A stretch of 64,000 nucleotides of DNA, taken from NCBI GenBank assembly GCA_038503075.1, contig JBCAML010000006.1, positions 620,001-684,000 of the forward strand, read 5' to 3'. Positions within the stretch are counted from its first letter, which is position 1, and the number at the start of each line of letters is the position of its first letter. A program made the position numbers and the translations under genes. The notes below the pieces were generated by a model. It saw only the letters and a list, made by a program, of their open reading frames with translations. It was not told the origin of the DNA and did no database searches. Below are positions 35,964 through 47,473 of this stretch, one piece after another. The stretch comes from Gyromitra esculenta (lineage: Eukaryota; Ascomycota; Pezizomycetes; Pezizales; Discinaceae).

Positions 35964-38387
35964 ATGACAAATTTGCCAACTTATACTATCCCAGATGAAG
36001 TATATGCTTCCTTCTTCCATAGGACGGTGGGCACCATAACCAGAGAAGAAGGATCTTTCCCTTCCGCCCTTGAGCCGTACTCATCGACTAGCGATTTGTC
36101 GATTGTGCCAGTAATGCCGTCAATATCGACAACCAGAGATTTTGCCTCGCAGGCTGCGGTGGCCTCATCAGCAGGAGCTCCTAATACGCCATTCTTAGAC
36201 GGCGCCCCAGTATCCGTATTCCAGGATATTGGTGGAGTACAGGCAACAGGCATACCAATGTCTCGAGAAGCGCAGAATTTCCCAATTTTCGCAGCACCAG
36301 CACCCCAATCGAGTCACATTGCCGTCACGCAAAATCCCAATGATAGTCCGATCTCACCCATCGCTATTATTGGGTTAGCGACGGGCGGCGCAATATCGGT
36401 CGTGGTAGCTGTGGCTATGACAGTTCTTATGTGTACTCGTCGACGCCATTCTGGCCGTTATCGTCAAAACTCTGTTGTCGGCCCAGGGATGAAAACATTG
36501 GCTCCTATGTGCAAAACTGAACCTAGTTATGACAAGGAACAAGTTCACGAATTACCTTCCAGTCTAAAGGCCTCGTCTAGTAACAGCAGGACCAGTAGTA
36601 ATAGGAGCAGACATATAACTTGGAAAGATCAAGTTTTTTCTGACCAGTCGTTCATGACACTTCCTCCACTGACGTCTCATCCGGCCTCAATAAGTCTGCC
36701 CTTGTTGCCTCGGAGCTGCCTTCGTGCTGGAGAGAAGGCACAGGAATCAGATTCACCTAGTTTTATGGTGTATCTCCCACCACGACCAGATCATAGAATA
36801 TCCTACCGGTCATTCTCATCTCCTACTTTAGGTGCAGACTATGCTTCCATCTATTCATCTGTGCCGCCTTCGCCCGTATGTGTTTCAGCTCTCTCACCAA
36901 TACCGTCCTATATTTTCCCCCCAACCCACCATCTGCTTCAAAGACAGCGAATTCCCTCCCAACGAAATTCCATAACACCAAACTCAGGCGAGTTGAACGA
37001 TTACTACGCAGCAATAGCGAGCACAAGCATCTACTCGTTTCTCCACAGTCCTAATCGCCGTTCTTTTTCCGACTCCTTGGCCACCCAGGAGGTAAATTCT
37101 TTCAGCCCTCTCCGTAAATCCTTGATTAGGTATTCAAGCAACATTCAGACTCTCAATTGCTCCTTCTACTCTCCGAAGTCACCTATCCCACTCGCAAGAC
37201 CTGGAAACCGCGTCTTGCAATCACAGGCTGACGGAAATCGATTCACTATTACCAACGATATCAGCGACGACAGCGACTCAATCTCCAGCGTTTCGTCTAC
37301 AAACTCCTCTATCTTAAACTATAGCGTCGGGGGAACCCCGCGGAGACCCTTTGTGGGGGGGTTATTGGCAGTCGATAGCTCATCGCCTCCCTCGTCAGGG
37401 CGTGTTTTTGATGACTCTCCACTTTCAGGTGGCTTGACGTTTCCACCTCACCAAATAAGGTACCTAGGAGGGCAATCAGCATTACAACAATCTCCATTCG
37501 GCAACTACACTGTTGATGACCCAGACAGCTTACAAACGCCTGGTTCCGGGATTGGTGTCGCACTATCATCACCACTTCTCGGAACTACGTTTATTGCTGC
37601 TTCTGCTTCTGAGCAAGTATTCCAAGATGATTTTCTTGTTACATCAGATATTGACACCTACTCACCAACCCTCGAAGAAATATCAACGCGCCACTTCTCA
37701 TGCTCAATGTCAACTTGCCCCCGATCTGTAAACACAGACTCCTCGTCACCCTTATACCCACCAGCGATACCGCTAGGCCCAGATTACTCTATCTTTCCCC
37801 ACTTCTGCGGCCGCGACTCTCCAACTCTACCACGAGATCTCCACGATCCCCAAGACCTTGCATTTAGTACCTATGAAATACCTTTGGTACTCTCACGCCG
37901 TACGCGTAGAGGAGTAGAAAGCACTTATTCGCCCACCCTCTCAATTGTGAATTTCTATACTATCGGTAATAATATGGATAGGCGTTTCTCATCAGCCAAC
38001 TCCTTCGCGCCTTTCTCGTCAAGTCCGTCTCCGAACCTATGTCATGCAAGGCCGTTTTCAGCCCTATCTCAAATGTCGTCTACCATGAGTTACAAGAATC
38101 AGAGTCGAGGCGCTGATGGGAAACGGGAGTCATCAACCAGAGGATATTCTCCAGACTCACCCAAGGGATGTTTCAGGCCGCTATCGCTAAGCCTTGGTCC
38201 CATAGGAAGGGTTAGAGTGATGAGCGTTTCAAGCACAGAAAGGGGGGGTAAACGTAGTAGTCTGCTCTCATTAGCACCAGGTAGATATGTAGTTTTTGGA
38301 AAGGGAATCGATGCGAAGGAGGACAACGATGAAGAATGGGAGGGATTAAATCTGAAGACAAGAGCTATAAAACCGAGTATCGACTGA
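35964..38387 (+). CDS. Single-pass membrane protein with long Ser/Pro-rich tail
   Basis: One uninterrupted frame of 807 residues from ATG 35964. A Ser/Thr/Pro-rich N-terminal region of about 125 residues without a clear signal peptide is followed by one hydrophobic helix at about 131-155 (PIAIIGLATGGAISVVVAVA and MTVLMC) and the basic stop-transfer CTRRRHSGRYR. The remaining ~640 residues are Ser/Pro/Tyr-rich, with many SPTL- and YSPT-like stretches, and look disordered and phosphorylatable. This layout resembles fungal plasma-membrane wall sensors or polarity proteins with Mid2- or Skg6-like helices. I cannot assign a specific family. Its 3' end faces the ICln-like gene 470 bp away. Confidence 0.75.
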   Translation: MTNLPTYTIPDEVYASFFHRTVGTITREEGSFPSALEPYSSTSDLSIVPVMPSISTTRDFASQAAVASSAGAPNTPFLDGAPVSVFQDIGGVQATGIPMSREAQNFPIFAAPAPQSSHIAVTQNPNDSPISPIAIIGLATGGAISVVVAVAMTVLMCTRRRHSGRYRQNSVVGPGMKTLAPMCKTEPSYDKEQVHELPSSLKASSSNSRTSSNRSRHITWKDQVFSDQSFMTLPPLTSHPASISLPLLPRSCLRAGEKAQESDSPSFMVYLPPRPDHRISYRSFSSPTLGADYASIYSSVPPSPVCVSALSPIPSYIFPPTHHLLQRQRIPSQRNSITPNSGELNDYYAAIASTSIYSFLHSPNRRSFSDSLATQEVNSFSPLRKSLIRYSSNIQTLNCSFYSPKSPIPLARPGNRVLQSQADGNRFTITNDISDDSDSISSVSSTNSSILNYSVGGTPRRPFVGGLLAVDSSSPPSSGRVFDDSPLSGGLTFPPHQIRYLGGQSALQQSPFGNYTVDDPDSLQTPGSGIGVALSSPLLGTTFIAASASEQVFQDDFLVTSDIDTYSPTLEEISTRHFSCSMSTCPRSVNTDSSSPLYPPAIPLGPDYSIFPHFCGRDSPTLPRDLHDPQDLAFSTYEIPLVLSRRTRRGVESTYSPTLSIVNFYTIGNNMDRRFSSANSFAPFSSSPSPNLCHARPFSALSQMSSTMSYKNQSRGADGKRESSTRGYSPDSPKGCFRPLSLSLGPIGRVRVMSVSSTERGGKRSSLLSLAPGRYVVFGKGIDAKEDNDEEWEGLNLKTRAIKPSID

Positions 38388-38860
38388 GAAAGTAGGTTGG
38401 GGGAAGGATTTCTGCGGATAGGGATATTTGAGGCTCGTAGGGAAAGGAGGGAGGACCTTACGGGCAGGGCAAACTTCAATAATGGTTATTTATTTATTTT
38501 CGATTCCCTTGGGATTGTATCCTACCAGGAAGTTGTGTTATTAGTGTACTAATGGGACCGTGGCGGTTTCTGTGACTCGCTGGATTAGTTCTGTTTTTCG
38601 TTCTGCTAGTTTTCCTCCATTCTTCTCCCATCTTTTTAATAGAAACCAATGAGCAAATGTATTGCTCATATCGAATACAACTAGCAGAGGATAAAGATAC
38701 CATGTTATTTATTTATTTATTTAGTTGTTTTGTTCAGTACACAACTCTTTCCCACGATTGGCCTAGGACGAGACGTACCTAAAGTACTTGCAGCACATAT
38801 ATGGTCAAGCAAACCCTTTCTTGCCTATTTCACTACCATCGTTCTAGGTCTTCATACACT
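38388..38860. other. Spacer between convergent genes
   Basis: This region holds the 3' ends of the membrane-protein gene (+) and the ICln-like gene (-). It includes a TTTA microsatellite at 38704-38723. No gene of its own is seen. Confidence 0.6.
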
Positions 38861-39758
38861 TCACTCAGTCCGCCTCCATTTCGCCTCCTCAGCTCCACCT
38901 TCAATACCTGTTTTATCTTCGACCTCGTGTGATTCCTCTACCCTTGGTCGGACGGTCCCTGCTCCGGGCCCCAGAGCGGGTGAGTCTCCATCTCCTCCAT
39001 CCTCTACGTCATCAAACTGAAATTGGTCCACATTCTCAGCAGTAATCCATCCGCTTTCTCCAGGAAACCCTTCAAGTCGAGTCCCGCTTCCTTCATACCC
39101 GACCGCGCCTTCAAACATGATAAGATCCTCCATTTCGCCATCAGTGGAGCCATTATCGGGGTCGGGATGAAGATTTGCACAGTCGCTCAAGGCCTTAAAG
39201 AGTGTGTTTGTATGCTCTTCCTCGTTGGGGAGGGGGAGAACCGTCAATTCGAGCATGTTTTCTTCATCATAAGCCCCGCTATTGGTTGTCTGTGATGTGT
39301 CTGGGCAGAGAGAGATTTGCATGTAGATTCCTGTTCCTTGAGGGATGCGTTGAACTGCATGAAGGGTTATCGAGGTGTATGGGATGATTACGCCGGCGGA
39401 GGAGGATGGATTATAAAGAATGAAATTTCTAGATTGACGGTCAGCTGCCGTTCACATACATTCTAAGGGATGAGGTGGAGTATATTATCGGTACATACTC
39501 TGAAGTAACCCAAACATCAATGTCATCGAGCTCTACCTCTTCACTGCTAGTTCCGTCCCCCTGAGCATCACCAGCAGAAGCCTTATCACCGAATATGGGA
39601 AGAAGTGATGTCTGATCTTTTGTGAGAACAAGTTTGCATTTTTCGCTGCGGAAGTGAAGAACCGGGATAGAGAATGAGGCTGGAGTCTGTGCTTGGTGGG
39701 CTGAGAGTGGAGTATATCTTCCCAGCTCGGGTATGGAATGAATAACGGTGAAATACAT
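38861..39758 (-). CDS. ICln/Lot5-like protein
   Basis: Minus-strand exons 39758-39499 and 39428-38861 (70-bp intron, 5' GTATGT, branch AGCTGACCG, 3' TCTAG) encode 275 residues. The N-terminus TVIHSIPELG with TPLSAHQ and the acidic DIDVWVTSEN before FILYNPSSSAGV form the PH-like fold typical of pICln/Lot5. VIIPYTSITLHAVQRI is the most diagnostic part. The C-terminal half is acidic and ends its ordered part with ESGWITAENVDQF, also usual for the family. Animal pICln is a chaperone of the methylosome that feeds Sm proteins into snRNP assembly; the role of fungal Lot5 is less defined. An acidic low-complexity tail of about 50 residues continues to the stop. Confidence 0.83.
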
Positions 39759-39914
39759 TATGAAGACGCCAGATGATATTATTTAGTTCAGGGATGGGTG
39801 TACGCGTATTGGATGAGGGTCTAAATTGGATGAGGATGGCGAGGCTTCGAGACTGGTTTTGAGCCTCATCCTTGGCGAGGCTGCGAACTACTGACACGAC
39901 AAATACAACACATA

Positions 39915-40125
39915 CCGTAAAAACTCAGTCATAACGAACTGGCCTGGACTGAGACAACATGATAGAACGAGTAGCGTAATTGGCGAGACTACATGTACTT
40001 GGGGCTCAGCAGTGGTCAGCATATAAACAGGTGTTCAACCCAAACCCTGGGTTCTTACCATTAAGGCTGGAGGTATTTCCTGCCGTCTCGGCCCAGACCA
40101 GTTCGCTATGACTGAGTTTGTATGG
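39915..40125. mobile_element. TA-flanked MITE with long ends (AACTCAGTCATA)
   Basis: A 211-bp element with inverted ends of about 41 bp, roughly 36 of which match. Both arms contain AAACTCAGTCATA and CGAACTGG. It is flanked by TA. A TACATGTA palindrome lies inside at 39990. It starts about 160 bp upstream of the ICln-like start codon, so it may overlap that promoter. Confidence 0.88.
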
Positions 40126-40529
40126 TAGGCAACACAATTTATTTTCCACGGGAGCAAGCGAGATATATTTTGCAAACTACAATTTCTCGTAGATTTTCAA
40201 GCATCTCTTATTTTTGAACAGCTTGGTTCTTTGGATGGGGGAGGAAAAAAGTAATCCTAGCAATCAATTATCGAGTGAGAGCGTGTGCATTGCACATGAC
40301 CCTGGCCCTACCACACACGAATCGAATATTGGTCATACAATACATTTGTGTACTCAGACAGTCAGACTCCAGTCGCTGTGACTCAGACTTCCAAAATTCC
40401 TTCCACAGCAAACCTCGCCCCGTTTTCGAATTCTCGAACAATGAGTATTCCAACCCTGGGCTTTATATATCCTATAATGTGTGTTCTCCCCTCTAGATCT
40501 TCCGGAGGGCTTTCTTGCCGCTGTCTCTA

Positions 40530-40678
40530 CAGCCTTCGGTAGAATTATTGAAAAACTGTGGCAACTCAGGACCTAAAGCGTTCATCGATCTTCCAGGCGA
40601 TTCGGAAAGGGTTTGGCAGTGGTATTGGCTGCTCGTTCGCCTACCCTCATGTTTCTACGATAATTCTACCAGAGACTG
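40530..40678. mobile_element. MITE family CAGCCTYCGG, copy 1
   Basis: A 149-bp element with ends CAGCCTTCGGTAGAATTA and, on the other strand, CAGTCTCTGGTAGAATTA. It is clearly homologous along its length to 48604-48756, sharing for example GTGGCAACTCAGGA and GGTATTGGCTGCT. The left flank is TA; the right flank is TG, probably a mutated TA. Confidence 0.88.
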
Positions 40679-41552
40679 TGAAAGGCAACATGCACATATT
40701 CGTTAATTAGCAGATGATGAAGTCTCACGCCTCATGAGGTTTTTGAATGGTCACACGGTGTGTTGCAAGAATACACAGACGACTACTCAACCTGATCTAG
40801 AACTCTTGTTGGGTGAGGCTCAGGCAATTCCGTACTTCTATTTTAAGTAATTTTATCTCCAGCCTCAAGGCCCCCCTGCATGAGATCTTGCTCGCATCTT
40901 CAATATTGTAATCCAGAAGCCCCTACAGCATCCATTTGGATCTACTTACTCTATCAGCAGTCTCTTAGATTCCATTTCTCTTCGAGAAACTCAACCGCGT
41001 GTACATTACTAATAGTAAAATATAATATGTATCTCTAAGAAGGGGTGGTGGAATACTCAACGATGACAGGGAAAAAGCTCCTCGATTCGTTTTCTTGTTT
41101 TGTCCCGGCCTGCTGGTGTAGATTTAGGTAGCCTGTGGTTCGGTACACACCCTATTTGTTTTCTGGTGTACGCATGTCATCTCTTGAAGCTGTTAGTCAC
41201 TGTTCTTCCAGCCTCTACGTGGCCCAAGTATATAAAGCGTTGCGTTTCCCAGCCTAAACAGAAGTCTTTCGTTCTCTTCCACTACATATACTACTATCGA
41301 ATTAGTTTGTTCAATATCTTCCTAGCCACAAAACTCAAACCATTGGTTGTTCCTGGTACAAAACACTCGTCCATAAGGGCTCAACTATAAGTGTATCGCC
41401 TTCCCGCAACAAGAAGGTTGGTTCTGGAAAGGGAATTAAGTGTTAGTTTCTCTTACTTTAGATTGAAGGTAGCCTGCTTGCCTCTTCTTGTGTTGATGCA
41501 TGAAGTCTCATATCCTTCTAGCTAGACTATCCGTGCTTCACATTTCGAAGCC

Positions 41553-41861
41553 ATGGTTTTTTCAATCCTTGGGATTATCCTAGCTTGCCTCTCCCTCCCG
41601 TTCTTTATCTATGCGGGGGAACGTACCACAGGTCGCCGTATCCCCCGTCCACGCCTTTTTCGTTCGGCCTCGGCACCCCCAAGGCTCTCGTCTCGCACCA
41701 TCGCCATGGAACGTCCCATAGCCCCAAGACGACAAACAACCACGGAGGAACCAGGCCCCAATCGAGTCAATACAAATGCCTCCGAGTGTTCATGGATGTC
41801 TACGAGCACTGCAGAGACCTATGTCAGAGGAATGACCCTCGAGAAGGTTGGACTAGACTGA
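41553..41861 (+). CDS. Possible small membrane-anchored protein
   Basis: A 102-residue frame from a true ATG. Residues 2-21 (VFSILGIILACLSLPFFIYA) form one strong hydrophobic segment, either a signal anchor or a signal peptide. A basic Arg/Pro/Ser-rich region follows (GRRIPRPRLFRS), and then a Thr/Ser-rich end. No family is recognised and no intron is needed. The membrane segment followed by positive charge is a realistic topology, but a short frame like this could arise by chance. Confidence 0.4.
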   Translation: MVFSILGIILACLSLPFFIYAGERTTGRRIPRPRLFRSASAPPRLSSRTIAMERPIAPRRQTTTEEPGPNRVNTNASECSWMSTSTAETYVRGMTLEKVGLD

Positions 41862-43378
41862 AACCACATGATCAAGGATATATACAGTGAACATGGGAAG
41901 AGTGGTTAATGTTTGGAATGATTATAATTTTTTGTAACCTTTAGACCGGTATCTCTTTTCTCTAGATCTATGCTTCGGGTGGCAGGCTAAGCCCCAAAGC
42001 CAGTCCTTAGCCCGATTTATATACTGCATGTAGATCGGGAACTCTATTATAATTACTATTTCTTTTTCTCATTATCGGGTGTCATTTGCTTAGTTCCATC
42101 TGACTTATTTTCTCTTATTTAAATTTCTGTGCCTTTATGCATATACGCTGTCACGCTATTTCTGCTCTTCCTATATTGCTATAGCTATAGTCGGATTTAT
42201 ACTCAATCTTATTTACAACTTATTCAAATTCAATGATCAGCAGATAATTGTTTTCTAGCTATAGAGCTAACACTCGAAGAACTTTCTTGGGCCTCACGAA
42301 GCTTATATTTTGCGCGCATACCGGTGAAAACCTCCAACAAGTGCCGAAGATGGAGAGAGTCCTTTTCATCTCTCGTAATAACGATAGGTTAGCTATAGTC
42401 GATTGATATACAGAGGCACAGTACTACAAAAGGTGATGCAATTGCTGCAGTACCATCCCATTCGAAAAGTCTTGGCATCCCTCATCTCTATTGAGCACGA
42501 CTGTCGGTGGATTGAGGCTATGGTTTTTGCAGAAGGTAGTTATATATATGCGAAGGCGTTAGGCGTTATTCAGCATCTCAGGATTTCCGTAGCCTTCTTC
42601 CCTTTTGATTTACTGTTTTCCATCTCGATCCATGGCTATCTGGCTTATTATCAGTGGTTTGTAAGGTGCTAGGACTTTGCGAACACGACTGTACACGTGG
42701 GGTAGTCTGAAAAAAAAAATGCTGGAATGATACTGGATTGCAATGATAAATACAGTAGTTCCCCAGAATTAAGCTCGCATTTCTTAACAATACCAGGTAA
42801 GCTCCCTCCACCTCGAGCTCTATCTTCAGGCTTGTGTAGATACCGAACTGCGCCTGAGGAAATATAAGCTCCTATGCCAAAAGGAATACCGGCCCTATAG
42901 TATAGCTAAGTTGCAGGATCTTTCACTCATCTCGTTAGTTAACTGATGCGACATATACGTACCGGATCTGGATCCTGCACATAGATACAGTACAATCGCT
43001 CTATATAGCCTAATCCTAAGGGGATTTTTCTCTCGCCTATCCCAAACCTTGCCCATACCTAGCCTTGTTCTCGTCTCACCGCAATCATGATTATACGTAC
43101 TGTAACTGCGGTATCAAGGCAATCAGCAAAACGCCTGGTATATTTACATACAATAGGTAGCTGTCTATGTACAGGCCATTAATATATAATGGGTGGACCA
43201 CCATAAACCCTAGATTTAATAATGTCGCCTAGCTAATATGAGAGCCCGACACGCCAAAGAGTAATTACAGACTCTAAATTTATACCTATGCCGTGCGCGT
43301 GCAAAAGGTGGTGACAGCTATACTTTTCTCCGCCCCAAGCCAAAATAAACAAACTAAGGGAAGGTTAAACCGAATAGT
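41862..43378. other. Spacer with dispersed repeat copy 2
   Basis: AT-rich and gene-free apart from the dispersed repeat at 42460-42691. A sequence at about 42988-43020 (CAGTACAATCGCTCTATA) looks like one end of the 34972-type MITE without a partner. Confidence 0.5.
42460..42691. repeat. Dispersed repeat, copy 2
   Basis: About 230 bp resembling 4461-4692. Both end on the right with GGACTTTGCG, then GACTGTA, giving TACAGTC when read from the minus strand, as in pogo/Fot ends. The two copies differ by many substitutions and small indels, so they are old. Neither has a shared open frame. Confidence 0.65.
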
Positions 43379-44960
43379 TTAGGTGATACTAATCCTTGTA
43401 TGAACTCGTATTCCGCTTACGGGTGTATTGGTCAAGTCCTCCGCACTCTCCGAAGCAGCTTGACGGTCGCGTACAGTATGTACATAGACCACTGGGGCTG
43501 GAGTTATAGCATGGGCATATGGTGTACTGAGATCTCCAGAACCAAACTTGGATTCACTAAAGCTCTGAGTGTCTTCGAGGGGAATGTGCGAAACGAGAGT
43601 ACCTCCCCCAGGTCGCGAGCCGTATCGCGGAGTGCTACCGTATGCCCCATGGCCACCAGTACTACCATAGTTTTTTCGAAGAAGGCCTCTAAGCGCAGGA
43701 AGACAAGCAACCACGACCGCTATAGAACCTTCAACTTGGGTCCATGTTGTGAGCCATATTGGTGATATCTCGTCTGAGTGGAATTATAAGGCATACGCGA
43801 TACGCGATACGCTATAAGTCAGCCTATTGCGATTACAATATTAATTGCAGTTTCCAAATAGAAGAAATAAAATTCCTACCACCAACTGAGCTCAAGAGTG
43901 CTCTAATGAGTGCAAACGTGATGCACAGCAATCCCAAAGAAAATATAACGACAAGCCCAAATTTCTGTTTTACCGATACCTTGAGACCAATGATAAGGCG
44001 AAGCGGGAGTGCCATGACTGCAAAACAAGTATCGTGTTAGTGATCGGACTTATTGGCAGCTAAGATAAAAGTTATTACTCATGATATCAGTTATAACATC
44101 AGCGACCATTGCATATATCATGGCTTCCCAGGGCGCACTTGGTTGCCTTGTGCTACATGATTCTTTTTGACCACGGTTACGTTAGCAGAAATTTCAAGAT
44201 CAGATAAATAACTGCAGACTCAAACTTACCGGGCCCAAGCTTAAACGATGATGAGAAGGGGCGACAGTTTACGAACTGCGAGAGCATGACTGAGATCCAG
44301 AAGAGAGTATTCAAAGTAATAACAATCCACCAAACCTTAATCATTGAATCTATGCCTAAGCATGTATGTGGGGGGAGAGTTAGTTATTGATAGCTGCGTA
44401 TGAATAAACCATACTGTCGCTTGAATATAAAGAAGCAGAAAGAACGGAGAACCAAGAATAGATGCGTACCATCCATAAGCCGTCTAAAGAACAGCAACAA
44501 TGAAAATTTCACCGACCATAACAACTGCCAGAAAATGAATATGGTAGCCCATTGAATCTTCAAATATAAAAGTATTACATTCGCCCATGCAGTATCAGGC
44601 TGCACTATTCCTGCTTGCGCCTCCATGATGTCGAAGATGTAAGGCGTGATAATGGTGTGGCTGATAGCAAGAACGACGCAGAAAATACCTGCAAAGAACA
44701 CAAACAAGTCATCGATGTAAAGTGACCCATGCTTCTTCCATCGAATCCAGAGTCTGAATACCATCAAAATCACTGCCGGAATCGTGACTGCCCAATATAT
44801 GACCTAAATTCAATTATTAGCTCCCATTCACTAATAGCTCTCAGACAAAAAACTTAGGAGCGATCGATCGACAAACATAATAACCATTTATTGGGAGAGC
44901 TTTCTCCAATGCATCGGGCGATCTTGTATGTATTTCATGTAATATCATGCTATTATACAT
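43379..44960 (-). CDS. SAT4/rhodopsin-like seven-helix membrane protein
   Basis: Six minus-strand exons (44960-44877, 44803-44470, 44355-44230, 44162-44079, 44017-43880, 43773-43379) encode 386 residues; all phases close. Helix 1 starts YYVIYWAVTIPAVILMVFRL, followed by the basic loop RWKKHG and YIDDLFVFFAG, the family's usual Asp pair. LLWSVKFSLLLFFRRL, VWWIVITLN and a Cys before RPF come next. ADVITDIMIMALPLRLI and WTQVEGSIAVVVACLPALRG match the last helices. This is the large fungal rhodopsin-domain (SAT4) family of orphan integral membrane proteins, which is distinct from light-sensing opsins. The ligand and role are unknown. The C-terminal tail (about 110 residues) is Gly/Ser/Thr-rich and cytosolic. 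One intron uses CAAAAAG as acceptor with a GCTAACG branch site; it restores a conserved Cys. Exon 1 and its GTTTGT donor are the least certain. Confidence 0.9.
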
Positions 44961-46089
44961 CTTGTTATCGATGCCTGGTTATAAATATATATGGCAATCT
45001 CCAAAATTTCCAGCAATAGAATCGCAGGATTGTTTAAGCCGTTATTCTCATACTAAAGGGGTTGATAGAGAAGGGTGATTTTTAGCACGGCTCTGGAGAG
45101 TAATCTAATCCGTGAAATGAAGTGAAGTGAGATCTAGAGTGAGTATAGAAGACGTAGAGATCTGATTTAGAGTTCCGACGCCTGAGCCCCGCGAGGATAA
45201 TCTTTTGAGTCGGCAGCGGACCCACGCGGATGCTGTAACCATATATATTCTGTGGTCCTTAGAAATGGTACTTTGGCAAAAACTTGGGGTGGAACATGGA
45301 ATATTCTGTCTAGTAACTAACAAGGGCCTGCAGCATAATATCATGATGTGACGAGAGCTACTCTTGCGTCTCGATCATCCTGGCCCTAGGTGGTACCCCG
45401 GCCGGATGTGCATGCGAAAGACATAAGAATACCAAGATTCTTCAGAAACACAGTCTTATAATGCTTCAAGAAAATATTGCATGGGTCAATCCTCGAGGTT
45501 CGGTATTTTAGCCACAAAGATCCCACCAAGTTAAAATCAGGAATCAGGGTTACACGTACATGTAGCTGCCACAGAACTTGGGCGTTGCCAAGAGGGTGGC
45601 TTTTGGAATACTATTCCAATTAGAGAGGTCGCGAACAGCCTCCAACAACCTCAGCTGAGCCGTGTTCCTCCCCTGATGTGCTGTAAATTATGTAAATTAC
45701 CTTAGAGAGGTATAGCAACGGTCTGTATTTACCCAAGCTCTACGGTATAGGACCGTTGCGTGATCACTAGGTCAGGCGAATTAAAGATAACGATATTAAC
45801 CATAACTCTCTCCCTTCGAGTCTAATTTATAGTGCAGTCAAGAAAATATGAAAAAAGTTATCAAGATGAAGCGTTGCATTCCGGTACATTATGGTACATG
45901 GGTCTGTGGGTAAGGACCAGGAATAGGGGTAGGGAGCTTGTGGGTCTTAACGGCAGTGGCTAAACCAAACACCCTGGAGATGGCGAATTTAAACGACTTG
46001 GTACAGAGCATTAGCAAAAAGTGATGGAACACCCGGGGTCGGCATGCAGTATGGGGTAGAGCGCCGAAGTCCAAAAGCAGAGTCGTTCA

Positions 46090-46232
46090 CAGGGTGATAG
46101 CGAATACTGGGTGTTAACAAACAGGGTTTTTGTGGGAAAGAAATCTGCCAAGCCGCGGATCTGGGCAGAAACCTCTAGTACTTTATTGGCCTAAATCCCC
46201 CTGTTCGTCACACCCAGTGTTCACTATCAGGG
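46090..46232. mobile_element. Imperfect inverted-repeat element
   Basis: Arms at about 46090-46125 and 46197-46232 share GATAGYGAAYACTGGGTGT and ACAGGG in inverted order. The flanks are not TA, so it may belong to another superfamily or the ends may be mis-set. There is no open frame. Confidence 0.65.
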
Positions 46233-47032
46233 AGGTTTTGCAGCGGAGTGTGTACTAAAGCAGGGGTGATCGATCTGGTTGGTGGGGGATAAATCTTGAG
46301 TGAGGTTTTGGGGGAGGGGAAACAAGGTCACCATACCGGATCTGATGCCAGGAATGAGGTCCAGTCAACCACTCAAAGTATTTGTCTACATGCTCCTAGC
46401 TTTGTTTATCTCACCTATATGTTGTATGAGCTCTTCGTTGCACTAATTTGATGTAAAAAATAGTCTGCATTTTTCTTAAGATTTTCCAGTTCTATACCTT
46501 CCCCATCACTTCCCTACCATCACCGTGGTAACTGCCCCGCAGCCTAGTACGCACTTCGCTACAAAACCTCCCATTGTACATGTCGTCAAGTGCAAGATTT
46601 TCCATGCGCTGCTACTGGCTAGTCAAGGCTACATTTACTTAAAGGGATATATATATGTACTTTATTGCTTATTATGTAATTGAGCTCATGGTCATATCGG
46701 TGGATTGATAGTATATCCTGTTACTACGAATTACATATGGTTATGATGCACGCACAGATAAATGTAGACCAATCAATTCTCTCCGTTGAATGCCTTAGTC
46801 TTACCGATCATGCCAAGCCACCCACAAAAATTTGCAAGAAACCCTTCAGTTTATATATCTCTGTCGCTGCCGCCCCTAATGCAAAGTCCTTTTGAATGTA
46901 TGTACTCTCTCTATATCAGTCCTTGAATTTACTACCAAAGCAGAAAAGATACAATGATGGGTGATGCGTATGTTCAGTCGTATTCTCAGTATTTCTCAGA
47001 ACGTTCCACTTTGCGCTTTTTACTTGTTAGCA

Positions 47033-47156
47033 GGCATACGAACCAGAAAACATGGGGAGTGTACATGTAGCTTTGTACGCTGCGGCATTAGGCATGGATT
47101 CCGTAGCATACAAAGCCACACCCCCGTGTTTTCTGGTTCGTATGCCTGCTAACAAG
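47033..47156. mobile_element. MITE family CTTGTTAGC, copy 1
   Basis: A 124-bp palindromic element with both ends CTTGTTAGCAGGCATACGAA, extending inward as CCAGAAAACA. It is flanked by TA on both sides. Its arms form a near-perfect hairpin. A second copy lies at 48404-48532. Confidence 0.95.
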
Positions 47157-47339
47157 TACAGCTAAATTCCAAGTTTTATTCCGCCGCAGCCACATTTTGC
47201 AGAGCCCTGTAAGAAGATACACCTTTATTAGAGTAATTGTAGATATCGTATCTTTTCCTGAGCAATTTGGCTGGCTGTGGGTGTGGTTATAAGGGTCAAA
47301 AGAGGTGGTCTACATCGTAATTAAGCATTGCGCGCACTA

Positions 47340-47473
47340 CAGTCGCACCTCAGTAGGACTTCGTACAAGATAGCAGATTAATTTTGGTGAGCAAAAAAGA
47401 TTATAGTAGGAGGATCCGTACGAGATAGCAAGGGATCCAACAGAGCGAGATCCGACATAGCGAGGTGCGACTG
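47340..47473. mobile_element. pogo-like MITE CAGTCGCACCTC
   Basis: A 134-bp element with ends CAGTCGCACCTC on both strands, flanked by TA. The right end read on the minus strand continues GCTATGTCGGATCTCGCT, very close to the right end of the larger element at 48007-48918, so they belong to one family. Confidence 0.9.

Larger units (their letters stand above)
39759..41552. other. Spacer with two MITEs
   Basis: Upstream region of the ICln-like gene. It contains the inverted-repeat elements at 39915-40125 and 40530-40678. The short frames at 40275-40706 lie in or beside the second element and are not genes. Confidence 0.55.

Noticed and set aside
44153..44229. Acceptor ATGTAG (44153) in the SAT4 gene
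   Set aside because: With the strong GTAAGT donor it gives the wrong frame; the acceptor CAAAAAG at 44163 has a GCTAACG branch site and keeps the frame plus a conserved Cys.
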